The position numbers and the translations under genes are program-made. A DNA stretch of 64,000 bases from positions 41,814 through 105,813 of the forward strand of contig CANQWS010000004.1 in NCBI GenBank assembly GCA_947627615.1, given 5' to 3'. Of this stretch, positions 17,364-25,929 are shown piece after piece (the first letter of the stretch is position 1; each line of letters begins with the position of its first letter). The notes under the pieces were generated by a model. The model saw only the letters and a program-made list of their open reading frames with translations. It searched no databases and was not told where the DNA came from. Source of the DNA: an uncultured Muribaculaceae bacterium (lineage in GTDB: Bacteria > Bacteroidota > Bacteroidia > Bacteroidales > Muribaculaceae).

Positions 17364-17481
17364 AAATGATTTGGTTTAGTTAAACGTGATATTATTGTCT
17401 CTTTATGGTTTTTGGTTTCGGTTTTTAACATGGTTAGGTCCGTAATGGAACCTGAGTTCATGGCTGATTTTCATTTCGCAA

Positions 17482-17512
17482 CAAAGTTACTGCGTTGCGC
17501 TTAAATATCAAA
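17482..17512 (-). promoter_or_regulatory. Promoter of the calycin-like secreted protein gene
   Basis: On the minus strand TTTG (17512-17509), a 19-nt spacer and TAACTTTG (17489-17482). The predicted leader is about 110 nt. Confidence 0.75.
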
Positions 17513-17640
17513 ACTATTTAACCGAAAAATTTCATTATTAGCCGGGAGAGGGTTGCGGGGAGTGGCCACTCGGGATGTAACCTACGTCACCGGAAAATTA
17601 ATCGACCTCTCCGAGGCCGGAAATCTTTTTTACGCCTCCA

Positions 17641-17679
17641 CCCCACACCAAAGGTGCCGGACGCGCCTTTGATATGGGG
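17641..17679. repeat. Long imperfect palindrome
   Basis: 17-nt arms (17641-17657 and 17663-17679) around a 5-nt loop CGGAC, with 14 Watson-Crick pairs. On either strand the remaining positions are partly G-T pairs. It is flanked by two CCTCTCCGAGGC copies, which are themselves small hairpins (CCTC-tcc-GAGG). It resembles dispersed intergenic repeats of Bacteroidales genomes. Confidence 0.5.
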
Positions 17680-17794
17680 CTACAACTCGGGACGCCTCTC
17701 CGAGGCTGAGAATGCCTTGTTTATCAGGTGGATATAAGGTGCCTTCGGCGATTTTTTTGATGGTAGCTGAAGCAGCCGTTCCTATGGTATATAA

Positions 17795-17925
17795 AAACAA
17801 CAAAGGACGCTCTCACGAGCCTCCTTTGGGATTTACACATAGTACTTAACGTCAGTGGATGTATTATAATGTCTAATGTTATATTTTTTATGAAAAAGCG
17901 TTTTTGATGAGCTGTTGTTAATACA
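17795..17925 (-). ncRNA. Candidate small RNA ending at an intrinsic terminator
   Basis: On the minus strand a -7-like box TATCTTTG (17937-17930) is followed about 130 nt later by a clean terminator: outer stem CAAAGGA/TCCTTTG (17801-17807 with 17822-17828), inner stem GCTC/GAGC, then TTGTTGTTTTTA. No annotated gene feeds this terminator and no substantial ORF is present; an ATG near 17840 opens only a 38-codon frame that reads through the terminator. There is no obvious -33 element. It could instead end an unseen short mRNA. Confidence 0.35.
17801..17828 (-). terminator. Intrinsic terminator on the minus strand
   Basis: Two-step hairpin with a 1x1 internal loop: 7-bp CAAAGGA/TCCTTTG and 4-bp GCTC/GAGC with a 4-nt loop. 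On the minus strand a T-rich tract (TTGTTGTTTTTA) follows. Confidence 0.7.
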
Positions 17926-18323
17926 CTTGCAAAGATAATCTATAAATCGTTTAATTCCTAAGGTTTTGAAACTATGTTGTTTAACATGGTTTGAACTTTT
18001 GTTACAGATTGCTTTTCAAAACTGCAATTTGTAAAGCTTGATTCGGTTTGAAAGCTAACGTTTGCAAACTGATTTCAAAACAAAAGTGGCAAAATGTAAA
18101 ATAGTTAAATTGAGTTAATAGGAAATCGGGGTGTTTTTTAACTTTTGTTTGCAAAAATAGGCCCCGCCGGGCATGTTTTTCCGGCAAAACCGCATGACCT
18201 AATGAATGAAAACAAACGCTAAAATACCATAAAGCTGTCGCAGTGGATTAAACCTCGGGTGTTTCCCGGGGTCATATCCGGCGTAACGACAATTATTCAT
18301 AACTTAAAGAAATATTCAAGATC

Positions 18324-18845
18324 ATGAAGAAACAAATTGCTACTCTCGCCCTCGCGGCAGTATCTATGGTGACCATGGGCGCATTCGCCCAGAACAAGGA
18401 TTGCAAGGCCCAGTGCAAGGACAAGCAGGCAAAATGCGTGAACGCCGACCGGAAGGACTGCAAAAAGATGCGTCCCGGATGTTCCAATCCTTTCGAGGGC
18501 CTGAATCTGACCGACGCCCAGAAGGAAAAACTCGGCAAAGTGACATGTCCCGCACAGCAGGCCCGCGCTGACCGCCAGAAGGCCAAGGCCGATGACAAGG
18601 CCAAACGCGAAGAGCGCCGTGCCAAGGCCAAGGAGGCCCGTGCAAACTATCTGAAGGAAGTGAAGAGCATTCTGACTCCGGAGCAGTACACCCAGTTCCT
18701 CGAAAACTTCTTCCTCAACAGCCGTCCGGCCAATGGCGGCAAGGCTTTCAGAAAGGGTCACCACGGCAAGCATCACGGAGCCAAAGGCTTCCGCAACGGC
18801 AAGGATTTCAACAAGGCCGACCGCAAAGCCCAGGATAACAAGTAA
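18324..18845 (+). CDS. DUF4890-type exported basic helical protein
   Basis: 173 residues with a signal peptide (about 1-22, ending FAQ). The mature protein is rich in Lys, Arg, Ala and Cys, mostly helical, and has LTDAQKEKL and LTPEQYTQFLENF, reminiscent of the LTxxQ motifs of Spy/CpxP periplasmic chaperones. The C-terminal 35 residues are His/Lys/Gly-rich (KGHHGKHHGAKG). It matches the DUF4890 family common in Bacteroidales. Function is not established; a Spy-like periplasmic stress role is inference. A terminator follows. Confidence 0.8.
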   Translation: MKKQIATLALAAVSMVTMGAFAQNKDCKAQCKDKQAKCVNADRKDCKKMRPGCSNPFEGLNLTDAQKEKLGKVTCPAQQARADRQKAKADDKAKREERRAKAKEARANYLKEVKSILTPEQYTQFLENFFLNSRPANGGKAFRKGHHGKHHGAKGFRNGKDFNKADRKAQDNK

Positions 18846-18951
18846 GGAAAAATACAAGCAAGCAGTTAGAAATAAATAGTTCCTGAGAGTGGGAACATAA
18901 GCCCTGCCATAATGGTTTATTAAATGACTCATTCTCATCTCTCTTCTTCAG

Positions 18952-18987
18952 AGCCGATCTTCTCCATTGATGAAGACCGGCTTTTTT
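18952..18987 (+). terminator. Intrinsic terminator after the DUF4890 gene
   Basis: AGCCGATCTTC (18952-18962) pairs with GAAGACCGGCT (18972-18982) with one mismatch and a 9-nt loop, followed by a run of T. Confidence 0.85.
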
Positions 18988-19053
18988 CGACCCCATTCCC
19001 CAATATTTGTTAAGGCCGGGGGCGCGGAACGTTATTTTCTACCTGAAAATAGC

Positions 19054-19061
19054 TATCTTTG
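19054..19061 (+). promoter_or_regulatory. -7 promoter box for the GH20 gene
   Basis: TATCTTTG. The TTG within it is in frame with the GH20 gene and could be mistaken for a start codon at 19059. Confidence 0.65.
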
Positions 19062-19094
19062 GAGTCCGAAACTAAAATGAATCACCAAAAACTC

Positions 19095-21137
19095 ATGAAA
19101 GCACAGTTCTTAATTCCGGCCGCCATGCTGCTGATGGCGGCTTCGGCCCAGGCAGTGACCGTCACGCCGGCCGATATCATACCCCGCCCGGCATCCGTGA
19201 CCCAGACAAAAGGCGAGTTCTCCCTCACGGCCGTTCCGCTGACCTACGCGGTGAAGGGCGATGCCCATGGCGGCCTCAAAGCCTATATGGAAACGCTGCC
19301 TGAACTCTTCACTCCGGCCGCAAAACCGTCGAAGGCCCTTATATATATAGCTGTGACGGGAGGCGAAGGCGAGAGCTACACCATGGACGTGACCCCGAGA
19401 CAGATAAAGATAAAGGCGCCCACAGCCGCCGGCGCGTTCTACGGACTGCAGTCACTGATACAGCTTGCCGGAATCAAGGACGCCACGGCAATCGAGTGCG
19501 GTAAAGTGGCCGACGAGCCCCGCTTCGCCCACCGCGGACTGCTTTTCGACGTGTCGCGCCATTTCCGCTCGCCGGAATTCCTGAAGAAACAGATCGACGC
19601 CATGGCGCTGATGAAACTCAACAACCTGCACCTGCATTTCACTGATGCCGCCGGCTGGCGCATGCAGATCGACCGCTATCCGCGGCTCACGGAGTTTGCC
19701 GCATGGCGTCCGCAGGCCGTATGGCAGGACTGGGTCGATAACGGCTCGCAGTACTGCGACGAGAGCGACCCGCGCGCCAAGGGCGGCTACTACACCAAGG
19801 AGCAGCTGCGAGACCTGGTGAAATATGCCGCCGACCGTCACATACGCATCATCCCGGAGATAGAGATTCCGGGCCACAGCAAGGAGGTGACCACGGCCTA
19901 TCCGGAACTCTCGTGCAGCGGCAAGCCGTATGTCGACGAAGACCTGTGCATAGGCAAGGAGGCCACGTTCGATTTCCTTGAGGACGTGCTGACCGAGGTG
20001 ATGGACGTGTTCCCCTCGGAATATATCCACATTGGCGGCGACGAGGCATCCAAGGCCGGCTGGCGCAACTGCAAGGACTGTCAGGCGCGGATGAAGGCCG
20101 AGGGGCTGAAGGACGTGGACGAGCTGCAGAGCTACGCCATTGAGCGCGTGGAGAAGTTCGTGAACTCCAAGGGCCGCAGCATCATAGGCTGGGACGAGAT
20201 TCTGGAAGGCGGCCTCGCGCCCAACGCCACCGTGATGTCATGGCGCGGCACCGAGGGCGGCATCAAGGCGCTCAAGAGCGGCCACGACGTGATAATGACC
20301 CCCGGCGAATTCTGCTACATTGACTACACGCAGGACGCTCCCTTCCGCGAGCCTATATCAATAGGCGGCTACACGCCTCTGAGCAAGGTCTATTCCTACG
20401 AGCCTCTCGAACCGGGGCTTACCGACGATGACGCCCGCCACCTGATGGGACTGCAGGCCAATCTGTGGAGCGAGTATGTGCCCTCGGACGAACATGCCGA
20501 ATACATGTACTATCCGCGCGCCTACGCCATTGCCGAAATCGGCTGGGCCACTCCGGAGAAGAACTATGACGATTTCCACCGCAGGGCGCTGATGCTCAAC
20601 GACCGTCTGACGTCGGAGGGCTATCATGCCTTTGACCTGGCCAACGAATACGGCCAGCGCCGGGAGAGCCTGACCGAGGTTGACCATGCCGCCCGCGGGG
20701 CGAAAGTGACCTACACCATACCTTACAGCGACAAATACAAGGCCCGGATGGACTCGACGCTCGTCGATGGCGTGCGTGGCGGATGGACCTACGGCTCCGA
20801 CAACCGCTGGCAGGGATTCGCGGGCGATTTCGACGCAACGGTCGATCTCGGCTCCGTGCGTCAGCTCCACTCGGCCGGCATCTCCTTCATGCACGCTCCG
20901 GGCGCATGGGTGCACCTGCCGCAGTTCGTGGAGTTCGAGGTCTCGGACAACGGCCGCGATTTCAAGACGGTGGAGACCGTATGGACCGACCTTGACCCGG
21001 TCTACGGCAAGATTCTGATGAAAAACTATGTGGTCACTCCCGCTCCCGGCACTCAGGGCCGTTACGTGAGGATCAAGGCCAAGGGCCATGACCGTCCCGG
21101 CGCATGGTTGTTTGCCGATGAAATTATTGTGAACTGA
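19095..21137 (+). CDS. Secreted GH20 beta-N-acetylhexosaminidase with C-terminal F5/8C-like domain
   Basis: 680 residues from the ATG at 19095, which begins a good signal peptide (MKAQFLIPAAMLLMAASAQA). An ATG at 19077 and a TTG at 19059 also open the frame, but the TTG is part of the -7 box. Order: small GH20b-like alpha/beta domain (about 20-135), then the TIM barrel with the catalytic pair D316-E317 in HIGGDEA. A C-terminal beta-sandwich of the F5/8 type C (CBM32-like) kind follows (about 545-680). It removes terminal beta-linked GlcNAc or GalNAc from glycans, using substrate-assisted catalysis. In a gut Bacteroidales, mucin or N-glycan trimming is likely (inference). No PUL genes are adjacent. 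Confidence 0.95.
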   Translation: MKAQFLIPAAMLLMAASAQAVTVTPADIIPRPASVTQTKGEFSLTAVPLTYAVKGDAHGGLKAYMETLPELFTPAAKPSKALIYIAVTGGEGESYTMDVTPRQIKIKAPTAAGAFYGLQSLIQLAGIKDATAIECGKVADEPRFAHRGLLFDVSRHFRSPEFLKKQIDAMALMKLNNLHLHFTDAAGWRMQIDRYPRLTEFAAWRPQAVWQDWVDNGSQYCDESDPRAKGGYYTKEQLRDLVKYAADRHIRIIPEIEIPGHSKEVTTAYPELSCSGKPYVDEDLCIGKEATFDFLEDVLTEVMDVFPSEYIHIGGDEASKAGWRNCKDCQARMKAEGLKDVDELQSYAIERVEKFVNSKGRSIIGWDEILEGGLAPNATVMSWRGTEGGIKALKSGHDVIMTPGEFCYIDYTQDAPFREPISIGGYTPLSKVYSYEPLEPGLTDDDARHLMGLQANLWSEYVPSDEHAEYMYYPRAYAIAEIGWATPEKNYDDFHRRALMLNDRLTSEGYHAFDLANEYGQRRESLTEVDHAARGAKVTYTIPYSDKYKARMDSTLVDGVRGGWTYGSDNRWQGFAGDFDATVDLGSVRQLHSAGISFMHAPGAWVHLPQFVEFEVSDNGRDFKTVETVWTDLDPVYGKILMKNYVVTPAPGTQGRYVRIKAKGHDRPGAWLFADEIIVN

Positions 21138-21182
21138 TGCATGAAATTTCATTGCATTGGCTCGTAAATTTGAGAAAATACG

Positions 21183-21190
21183 TATCTTTG
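21183..21190 (+). promoter_or_regulatory. -7 promoter box for serC-serA
   Basis: TATCTTTG, 23 bp upstream of the serC ATG. A possible -33 TTG lies at 21157-21159 with a 23-nt spacer. Confidence 0.65.
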
Positions 21191-21213
21191 CAATAAATAA
21201 TCACATTCAAGGT

Positions 21214-22284
21214 ATGAAAAAACATAATTTTTATGCAGGCCCGTCGATTTTGAGCCAGTACACAATCAAAAACACGGCCGATGCAATCCTGAATTTCGCC
21301 GACACCGGTCTGTCGGTGCTTGAAGTGTCACACCGCAGCAAGGAATTCCAGGCAGTGATGGACGAGGCCCAGGCCCTTGTCAAGGAGCTGCTCGAAGTCC
21401 CCGAGGGTTACTCGGTGCTGTTCCTGGGCGGTGGCGCAAGCATGCAGTTCTGCATGGTTCCCTACAATCTTCTGAACCGTAAGGCCGCTTACCTCGAAAC
21501 CGGTACATGGGCAGCCAATGCCATAAAGGAAGCCCGCCTGTTCGGAGAGGTCGACGTGGTTGCCTCGTCACGTGACGCCAACTTCACCTACATCCCCAAG
21601 GGCTACGTGATTCCCTCGGACGCCGATTATTTCCATTTCACCACCAACAACACCATCTACGGAACCGAGATGCGTTACGACCCCGAAAGCCCGGTGCGCC
21701 TCGTGGCCGACATGTCGAGCGACATCTTCTCCCGTCCGGTGGATGTGTCGAAATACGATGTTATCTATGCCGGCGCACAGAAGAATCTGGCCCCCGCCGG
21801 TGTCACCATAGTGATTGTCCGTGACGACGCTCTCGGCCACGTGGACCGCGCGATACCCACCATGCTCGATTACCGCACGCACGTGAAGAAAGGCTCCATG
21901 TTCAACACGCCTCCCGTGCTCCCGATTTTCTCTGCGCTCCAGACCCTGCGCTATTACAAGGAACTCGGCGGAGTGAAGGTGCTTGAGAAGATGGACCTCG
22001 ACAAGGCTGCCCGTCTCTATGACGCCATAGATTCCAGCCGCATGTTCGAAGGAACCGTGACCGACCCGGCCGACCGCTCCATTATGAACGTTTGCTTCGT
22101 GATGACAGCCGAATACAAGGCACTCGAGAAAGAATTCATTGACTTTGCCGGCGAGCGCGGCATTGTTGGCATCAAGGGCCACCGTTCAGTAGGCGGCTTC
22201 CGTGCGTCGCTCTACAACGCCCTGCCCATGGAGAGCGTCGAAGTGCTCATTCAGGCCATGAAGGATTTTGAAGCCAAACATTGA
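21214..22284 (+). CDS. serC: Phosphoserine aminotransferase
   Basis: 356 residues from the ATG at 21214 ([13 protein letters not shown]). It converts 3-phosphohydroxypyruvate and glutamate to phosphoserine, using PLP, in serine synthesis. The family start (NFYAGPSIL), the GGGASMQF loop and the PLP-lysine region ([15 protein letters not shown]) are present, as is the C-terminal [15 protein letters not shown]. The upstream frame to 21157 would cross the -7 box and is rejected. The next gene, serA, supplies the substrate and starts 13 bp later; together they form the Bacteroidales serCA pair. Confidence 0.96.
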   Translation: MKKHNFYAGPSILSQYTIKNTADAILNFADTGLSVLEVSHRSKEFQAVMDEAQALVKELLEVPEGYSVLFLGGGASMQFCMVPYNLLNRKAAYLETGTWAANAIKEARLFGEVDVVASSRDANFTYIPKGYVIPSDADYFHFTTNNTIYGTEMRYDPESPVRLVADMSSDIFSRPVDVSKYDVIYAGAQKNLAPAGVTIVIVRDDALGHVDRAIPTMLDYRTHVKKGSMFNTPPVLPIFSALQTLRYYKELGGVKVLEKMDLDKAARLYDAIDSSRMFEGTVTDPADRSIMNVCFVMTAEYKALEKEFIDFAGERGIVGIKGHRSVGGFRASLYNALPMESVEVLIQAMKDFEAKH

Positions 22285-22297
22285 TACGATCCACGAT

Positions 22298-23218
22298 ATG
22301 AAAGTACTTGTTGCAACTCAGAAACCGTTTGCTCCCGTAGCAGTGGAGGGTATTCGCGAAGTGCTCACCGCCGCCGGCCATGACATGGTCCTGCTGGAGA
22401 AATACACCGATACCGAGCAGCTTCTCGATGCCGTCAGCGATGTGGCCGCCGTCATTGTCCGTTCGGACAAGGTCGACGCCCGTGTGCTCGACGCCGCCCG
22501 CAATCTTCAGATAGTGGTTCGCGCCGGAGCCGGCTACGACAATGTGGATCTCGCCGCCGCCACGGCCCACAACGTGTGCGTGGAGAACACCCCCGGCCAG
22601 AATTCCAACGCCGTGGCCGAACTCGTGTTCGGTATGACAGTGATGGCTGTGCGCAATATGTATGACGGAACCTCGGGCACCGAACTCCGCGGCAAGCGCC
22701 TCGGAATCCACGCTTTCGGTCAGGTGGGACGTAACGTGGCCCGCATAGCCAAAGGATTCGAGATGCAGGTATGCGCTCTTGACCCCTATTGTCCCTACCA
22801 GGTGATGGAAGAGGCCGGCGTGGCCCCCATCCATGACATCCGCGAGCTTTACAGCGAGAACAAATTCGTTTCGCTCCACATACCCGCCACTGACGAGACT
22901 CGCCGCTCGGTGGGCTACGACCTTGTGACACTGATGCCCAAGGGCGGTGTGCTCATCAACACAGCGCGCAAGGAAGTAATCGATGAGGAAGGTCTGGCAC
23001 GCGCTCTGCGTGAACGCACCGACCTGAAATATGTGGCCGACGTCAAGCCTGACAATGCCGACGAACTCGAAAAGGAATTCCCCGGACGTGTTTTCTTCAC
23101 TCCCAAGAAAATGGGCGCCCAGACAGCCGAGGCCAACATCAACGCTGGTCTCGCCGCCGCCCGTCAGATAGTGGAATTCTTCGCTACCGGCGCCGCTCCC
23201 TATCGCGTGAACAAATAA
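22298..23218 (+). CDS. serA: D-3-phosphoglycerate dehydrogenase (short form)
   Basis: 306 residues from the ATG at 22298. It oxidises 3-phosphoglycerate to 3-phosphohydroxypyruvate with NAD, the first step of serine synthesis, feeding SerC. The D-2-hydroxyacid dehydrogenase fold shows the NAD loop HAFGQVGRNVA and the region LMPKGGVLINTARKEVIDEE. It lacks the ACT regulatory domain of longer SerA proteins, so it is probably not feedback-inhibited through ACT. A start at 22268 overlapping serC is possible but gives a non-family N-terminus. The canonical RG(x)DP helix appears here as DVKPDNADE. A strong bidirectional terminator follows. Confidence 0.9.
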   Translation: MKVLVATQKPFAPVAVEGIREVLTAAGHDMVLLEKYTDTEQLLDAVSDVAAVIVRSDKVDARVLDAARNLQIVVRAGAGYDNVDLAAATAHNVCVENTPGQNSNAVAELVFGMTVMAVRNMYDGTSGTELRGKRLGIHAFGQVGRNVARIAKGFEMQVCALDPYCPYQVMEEAGVAPIHDIRELYSENKFVSLHIPATDETRRSVGYDLVTLMPKGGVLINTARKEVIDEEGLARALRERTDLKYVADVKPDNADELEKEFPGRVFFTPKKMGAQTAEANINAGLAAARQIVEFFATGAAPYRVNK

Positions 23219-23241
23219 ACCGACCCCCCTGAAAATATCCT

Positions 23242-23274
23242 GCGGGCTGACATGTCCTTGACGTGTCAGCCCGC
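23242..23274. terminator. Bidirectional terminator between serA and the DUF4250 gene
   Basis: 15-bp stem (GCGGGCTGACATGTC with GACGTGTCAGCCCGC, one T-G pair) and a CTT loop. On the minus strand ATATTTT lies a few bases beyond the stem. Confidence 0.8.
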
Positions 23275-23295
23275 ATTGCTTCAGTATGCCTGGTG

Positions 23296-23481
23296 TCAGC
23301 CTATGACGTAGCGGTTGCCTTCGGGGAACCACTCCACGTTGCGCTCGGCCAGATACCGGTTGAATTCATCGGTATCGAGGTCAAGTCCGCGGCACAGGTT
23401 CTCGGGCGTGTCATATTTGTCACGCAGCTTCATGTTGAGGAAGCTGACGAGCATGAAAGGGTCAGATGGCAGTTGTTCCAT
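23296..23481 (-). CDS. DUF4250 small protein
   Basis: 61 residues beginning MEQLPSDPFMLVSFLNMKLRD, which matches the small DUF4250 family (a proline-containing start, then SFLNxKLRD, then a glutamate-rich helix). It is probably cytosolic; its function is unknown. It lies 13 bp downstream of dgt on the same strand and is the last gene of the tamB-dgt operon. Confidence 0.85.
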   Translation of the reverse strand: MEQLPSDPFMLVSFLNMKLRDKYDTPENLCRGLDLDTDEFNRYLAERNVEWFPEGNRYVIG

Positions 23482-23494
23482 TGCTTTATGTGAA

Positions 23495-24865
23495 TTAGTT
23501 GTTGATTTTCAGGCTCATTCCGTTGAGCTTGCGGTAAAGGTCAAGCGCGTAGACGTCGGTCATGCCCGATATGTGGTCAATCACGGCCTGCAGTTTTCCG
23601 TAGAGCGACGGATGGTTGATTTCATACTGCTGCGGTACTTTCGAGAGCAACAGCTGGGAATAGTTCAGCTGGGGATTCCTCACGGCATGAATCAGTTTCT
23701 CCATGAGGAACGTGATGATGCTAGTACCGGCAAGGTCAATGTCAACCACATCGGGCGAACGGTATATCTTGTTCCATGACAGTTCGTTGCAGCCGGAATA
23801 GGCAAGGCGCTCCCTCTCGGGAATATGGTCAATCAGCGAGCCGCTGAAGTTTCCTTCGAGAATCAGGTGCTCGTTGTGGACAAAAGCGTCGGCCGATACT
23901 TCAACCAATCGCCCAATGACGCTCGAGCGCAGATAGGATATCTGTTCGTTGGGGTCGGTGACGGCTTCCATGACCTTCAGCATTCTTGACTGCCGCTCTT
24001 CGGGGAAATATGCCAGGAACAGCTCTATGACCTGACGCGTGGGCAGAAGTCCGAGTTTGTGGGCGTCCTCGATGTCCATCACCTCGTAGCAGATGTCGTC
24101 GGCCGCCTCTACGAGATAGACCAGCGGATGGCGGGCATAGCGCACTTCACCGGGGGGGCCGGGACGGCGGAGCATTCCGAGTTCGGAGGCTATCTTCTCA
24201 AAATCGTCTTTCTCCGAAGTGAAGAAACCGAATTTAGGATGGTCGGCACTGGCGAGCGATGACTCGTGGGGGTATTTCACAATGGAGGCGAGCATGGAGT
24301 AGGTCATGGCGAATCCGCCCGGCCGCCTGCCGTTGAAACGGTGGGTGAGCAGACGGAAGGCGTTGGCGTTGCCCTCGAAGCGTATGAGGTCGTTCCACTG
24401 TCGGGGAGTCAGTTCTTTCTCGAGACTCCTGCCGGCACCCTCGCTGAAAAAGGTGGCTATGGCCTTTTCGCCGGAATGGCCGAAGGGCGGGTTGCCGAGG
24501 TCATGGGCCAGACACGCTGCCGAGACAATCTCTCCCACCGCATCGAATTTGCCCAGCCAGGGCGCGCCGGCATATTTGTCGCGCAGACGCAACGTCACCT
24601 CCGTGGCGAGTGAGCGGCCCACGCATGCCACTTCAAGGCTGTGGGTCAGGCGGTTGTGGACAAAGATGCTGCCCGGCAGCGGGAATACCTGGGTCTTGTT
24701 CTGAAGTCTGCGGAACGGCGACGAGAAGACCAGGCGGTCATAATCGCGCAGAAAATCGCTGCGGGAGCCGCGTTTCGGGTCATGGTACTGTTCGAGTCCG
24801 AAACGTTTGTCGCATATCAGGGCGTCCCATTCCATGATGGTTTTATCGGTCTTTTCCGTTGCCAT
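23495..24865 (-). CDS. dgt: dGTP triphosphohydrolase (dNTPase, HD family)
   Basis: 456 residues. It hydrolyses dGTP (and in some members other dNTPs) to the deoxynucleoside and triphosphate, affecting dNTP pools. The HD metal site is visible: histidine in NRLTHSLEVA, then CLAHDLGNPPFGHSGEKA, and DDICYEVMDIEDAHK further on. The start RLVFSSPFRRLQNKTQVFPL is typical of the family. Its ATG overlaps the TAA of the upstream gene by one base (TAATG), so it is translationally coupled. Pairing with an envelope gene (tamB) two genes upstream is curious. Confidence 0.95.
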   Translation of the reverse strand: MATEKTDKTIMEWDALICDKRFGLEQYHDPKRGSRSDFLRDYDRLVFSSPFRRLQNKTQVFPLPGSIFVHNRLTHSLEVACVGRSLATEVTLRLRDKYAGAPWLGKFDAVGEIVSAACLAHDLGNPPFGHSGEKAIATFFSEGAGRSLEKELTPRQWNDLIRFEGNANAFRLLTHRFNGRRPGGFAMTYSMLASIVKYPHESSLASADHPKFGFFTSEKDDFEKIASELGMLRRPGPPGEVRYARHPLVYLVEAADDICYEVMDIEDAHKLGLLPTRQVIELFLAYFPEERQSRMLKVMEAVTDPNEQISYLRSSVIGRLVEVSADAFVHNEHLILEGNFSGSLIDHIPERERLAYSGCNELSWNKIYRSPDVVDIDLAGTSIITFLMEKLIHAVRNPQLNYSQLLLSKVPQQYEINHPSLYGKLQAVIDHISGMTDVYALDLYRKLNGMSLKINN

Positions 24866-25929
24866 TATTCAAGAATGTCATTAAAGTAGTAACGAAACAG
24901 GGCATAGTCGATGGTGTCGACAAGAAGCACTCCGGCATTATCCGGCTCGAATTCGTCCTGCCGGTCTATGGCCGCGTCAGGTATTCCGGGGCAGAACACG
25001 AACGCGCTGTTGTCGTCAGGGGCGGGGCATTCGGTGCGTGTCCAGTAGTAATTTCCGTAGTTGTCGCCGCCGAAGGCTGTCGCCACATCACGCAGCACTT
25101 CGCATCCGCTTATAAGGTCGGCCTGTTCCTTGGTGGGGAGTCTCTGACCGTAGTTTTCTACGGCATAGTGCCATGCGGGGTATCCGCAATCGTCATACCT
25201 GTCGTTGTAGTCCAGAAGGAAGCAATTGCTCTGGCCGTAGTTCAGGAGAATTCCTTCCTGACTGAAACGCTCCTTGTTCCTGAGCCTGCGCCACTGGTCG
25301 GCGTTGAGCAGCATGAGGTGAGCATAGTCAGTGGCGTCCTTAGGTCTGACGGCCATGCACAGATGGTTTCTGCCGAACTCATTTTTTGCGGGCCGGACAT
25401 CGATCATGGCCGGGCGTTGTCCCTGAGCGTCCCTGAGGTCAATTGCCTTGAACATGGCGGAGAAAATGCCGGCGGTGGGAGTGAGGATAGGTATGGTGTG
25501 GTCGTCAATGGTCCACGAGACTATGTCATGGGTAGCAAGGCGGCTGAGATCTTCCAAGCTGACTTCTTCCAGATATACCGACATCCGGGGGCTGTTGGCT
25601 ACATGTTGCTTTGTTGTGGATGCGAAATTGATGCTGGAACCGTCATCGAACGCAATCGATATATGAGACATATCCGTAGGGTGGGGCTCGAAATCCTGCA
25701 GGCTCAGCAAATCGAAGTGTATGTCCGTACAGTTAGGATTGGGAGTGTAGTATACCGTAGGATTGATATGGTTGGAGATGTCGCCGATCATGGCTCCCGG
25801 ACACTCAGCTATGCCGCTGTCTATAGCAATAACCATATAATCGTAGGGATTGTATGATCCGCTTTTTTGTGCCGTGGCCGGCAGAGCGGCGCAGAGCAGC
25901 AATGTGAGAGAATTGAGTATTTGTTTCAT
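24865..25929 (-). CDS. Secreted protein of unknown function, coupled to tamB and dgt
   Basis: 354 residues with a signal peptide (about 1-20, ending TAQ). I do not recognise the whole protein. The C-terminal part (about 240-330), with YPAWHYAVENYGQRLPTKE, NYYWTRTE and AFVFCPG, resembles the C-type-lectin/FISUMP-like fold of Bacteroidetes secreted proteins (inference, low certainty). Its ATG sits in an ATGA overlap with the tamB stop, and its TAA overlaps the dgt ATG. Translation of the three genes is therefore linked although the products act in different compartments. Confidence 0.75.
   Translation of the reverse strand: MKQILNSLTLLLCAALPATAQKSGSYNPYDYMVIAIDSGIAECPGAMIGDISNHINPTVYYTPNPNCTDIHFDLLSLQDFEPHPTDMSHISIAFDDGSSINFASTTKQHVANSPRMSVYLEEVSLEDLSRLATHDIVSWTIDDHTIPILTPTAGIFSAMFKAIDLRDAQGQRPAMIDVRPAKNEFGRNHLCMAVRPKDATDYAHLMLLNADQWRRLRNKERFSQEGILLNYGQSNCFLLDYNDRYDDCGYPAWHYAVENYGQRLPTKEQADLISGCEVLRDVATAFGGDNYGNYYWTRTECPAPDDNSAFVFCPGIPDAAIDRQDEFEPDNAGVLLVDTIDYALFRYYFNDILE

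Larger units (their letters stand above)
17520..18290. other. Gene-poor intergenic stretch with palindromes
   Basis: About 770 bp with no convincing protein gene. From 17520 to 17760 it is GC-rich and holds two copies of CCTCTCCGAGGC about 80 bp apart and a long imperfect palindrome at 17641-17679. From 17881 to 18150 it is very AT-rich with many TTTGAAA/TTTCAAA-like words. A possible minus-strand small RNA lies between (17795-17937). I see no clear promoter for the plus-strand gene at 18324. Confidence 0.5.

Noticed and set aside
18002..18187. 61-residue minus-strand ORF in the AT-rich gap
   Set aside because: Low-complexity AT-rich composition, no promoter, no family; not listed as a gene.
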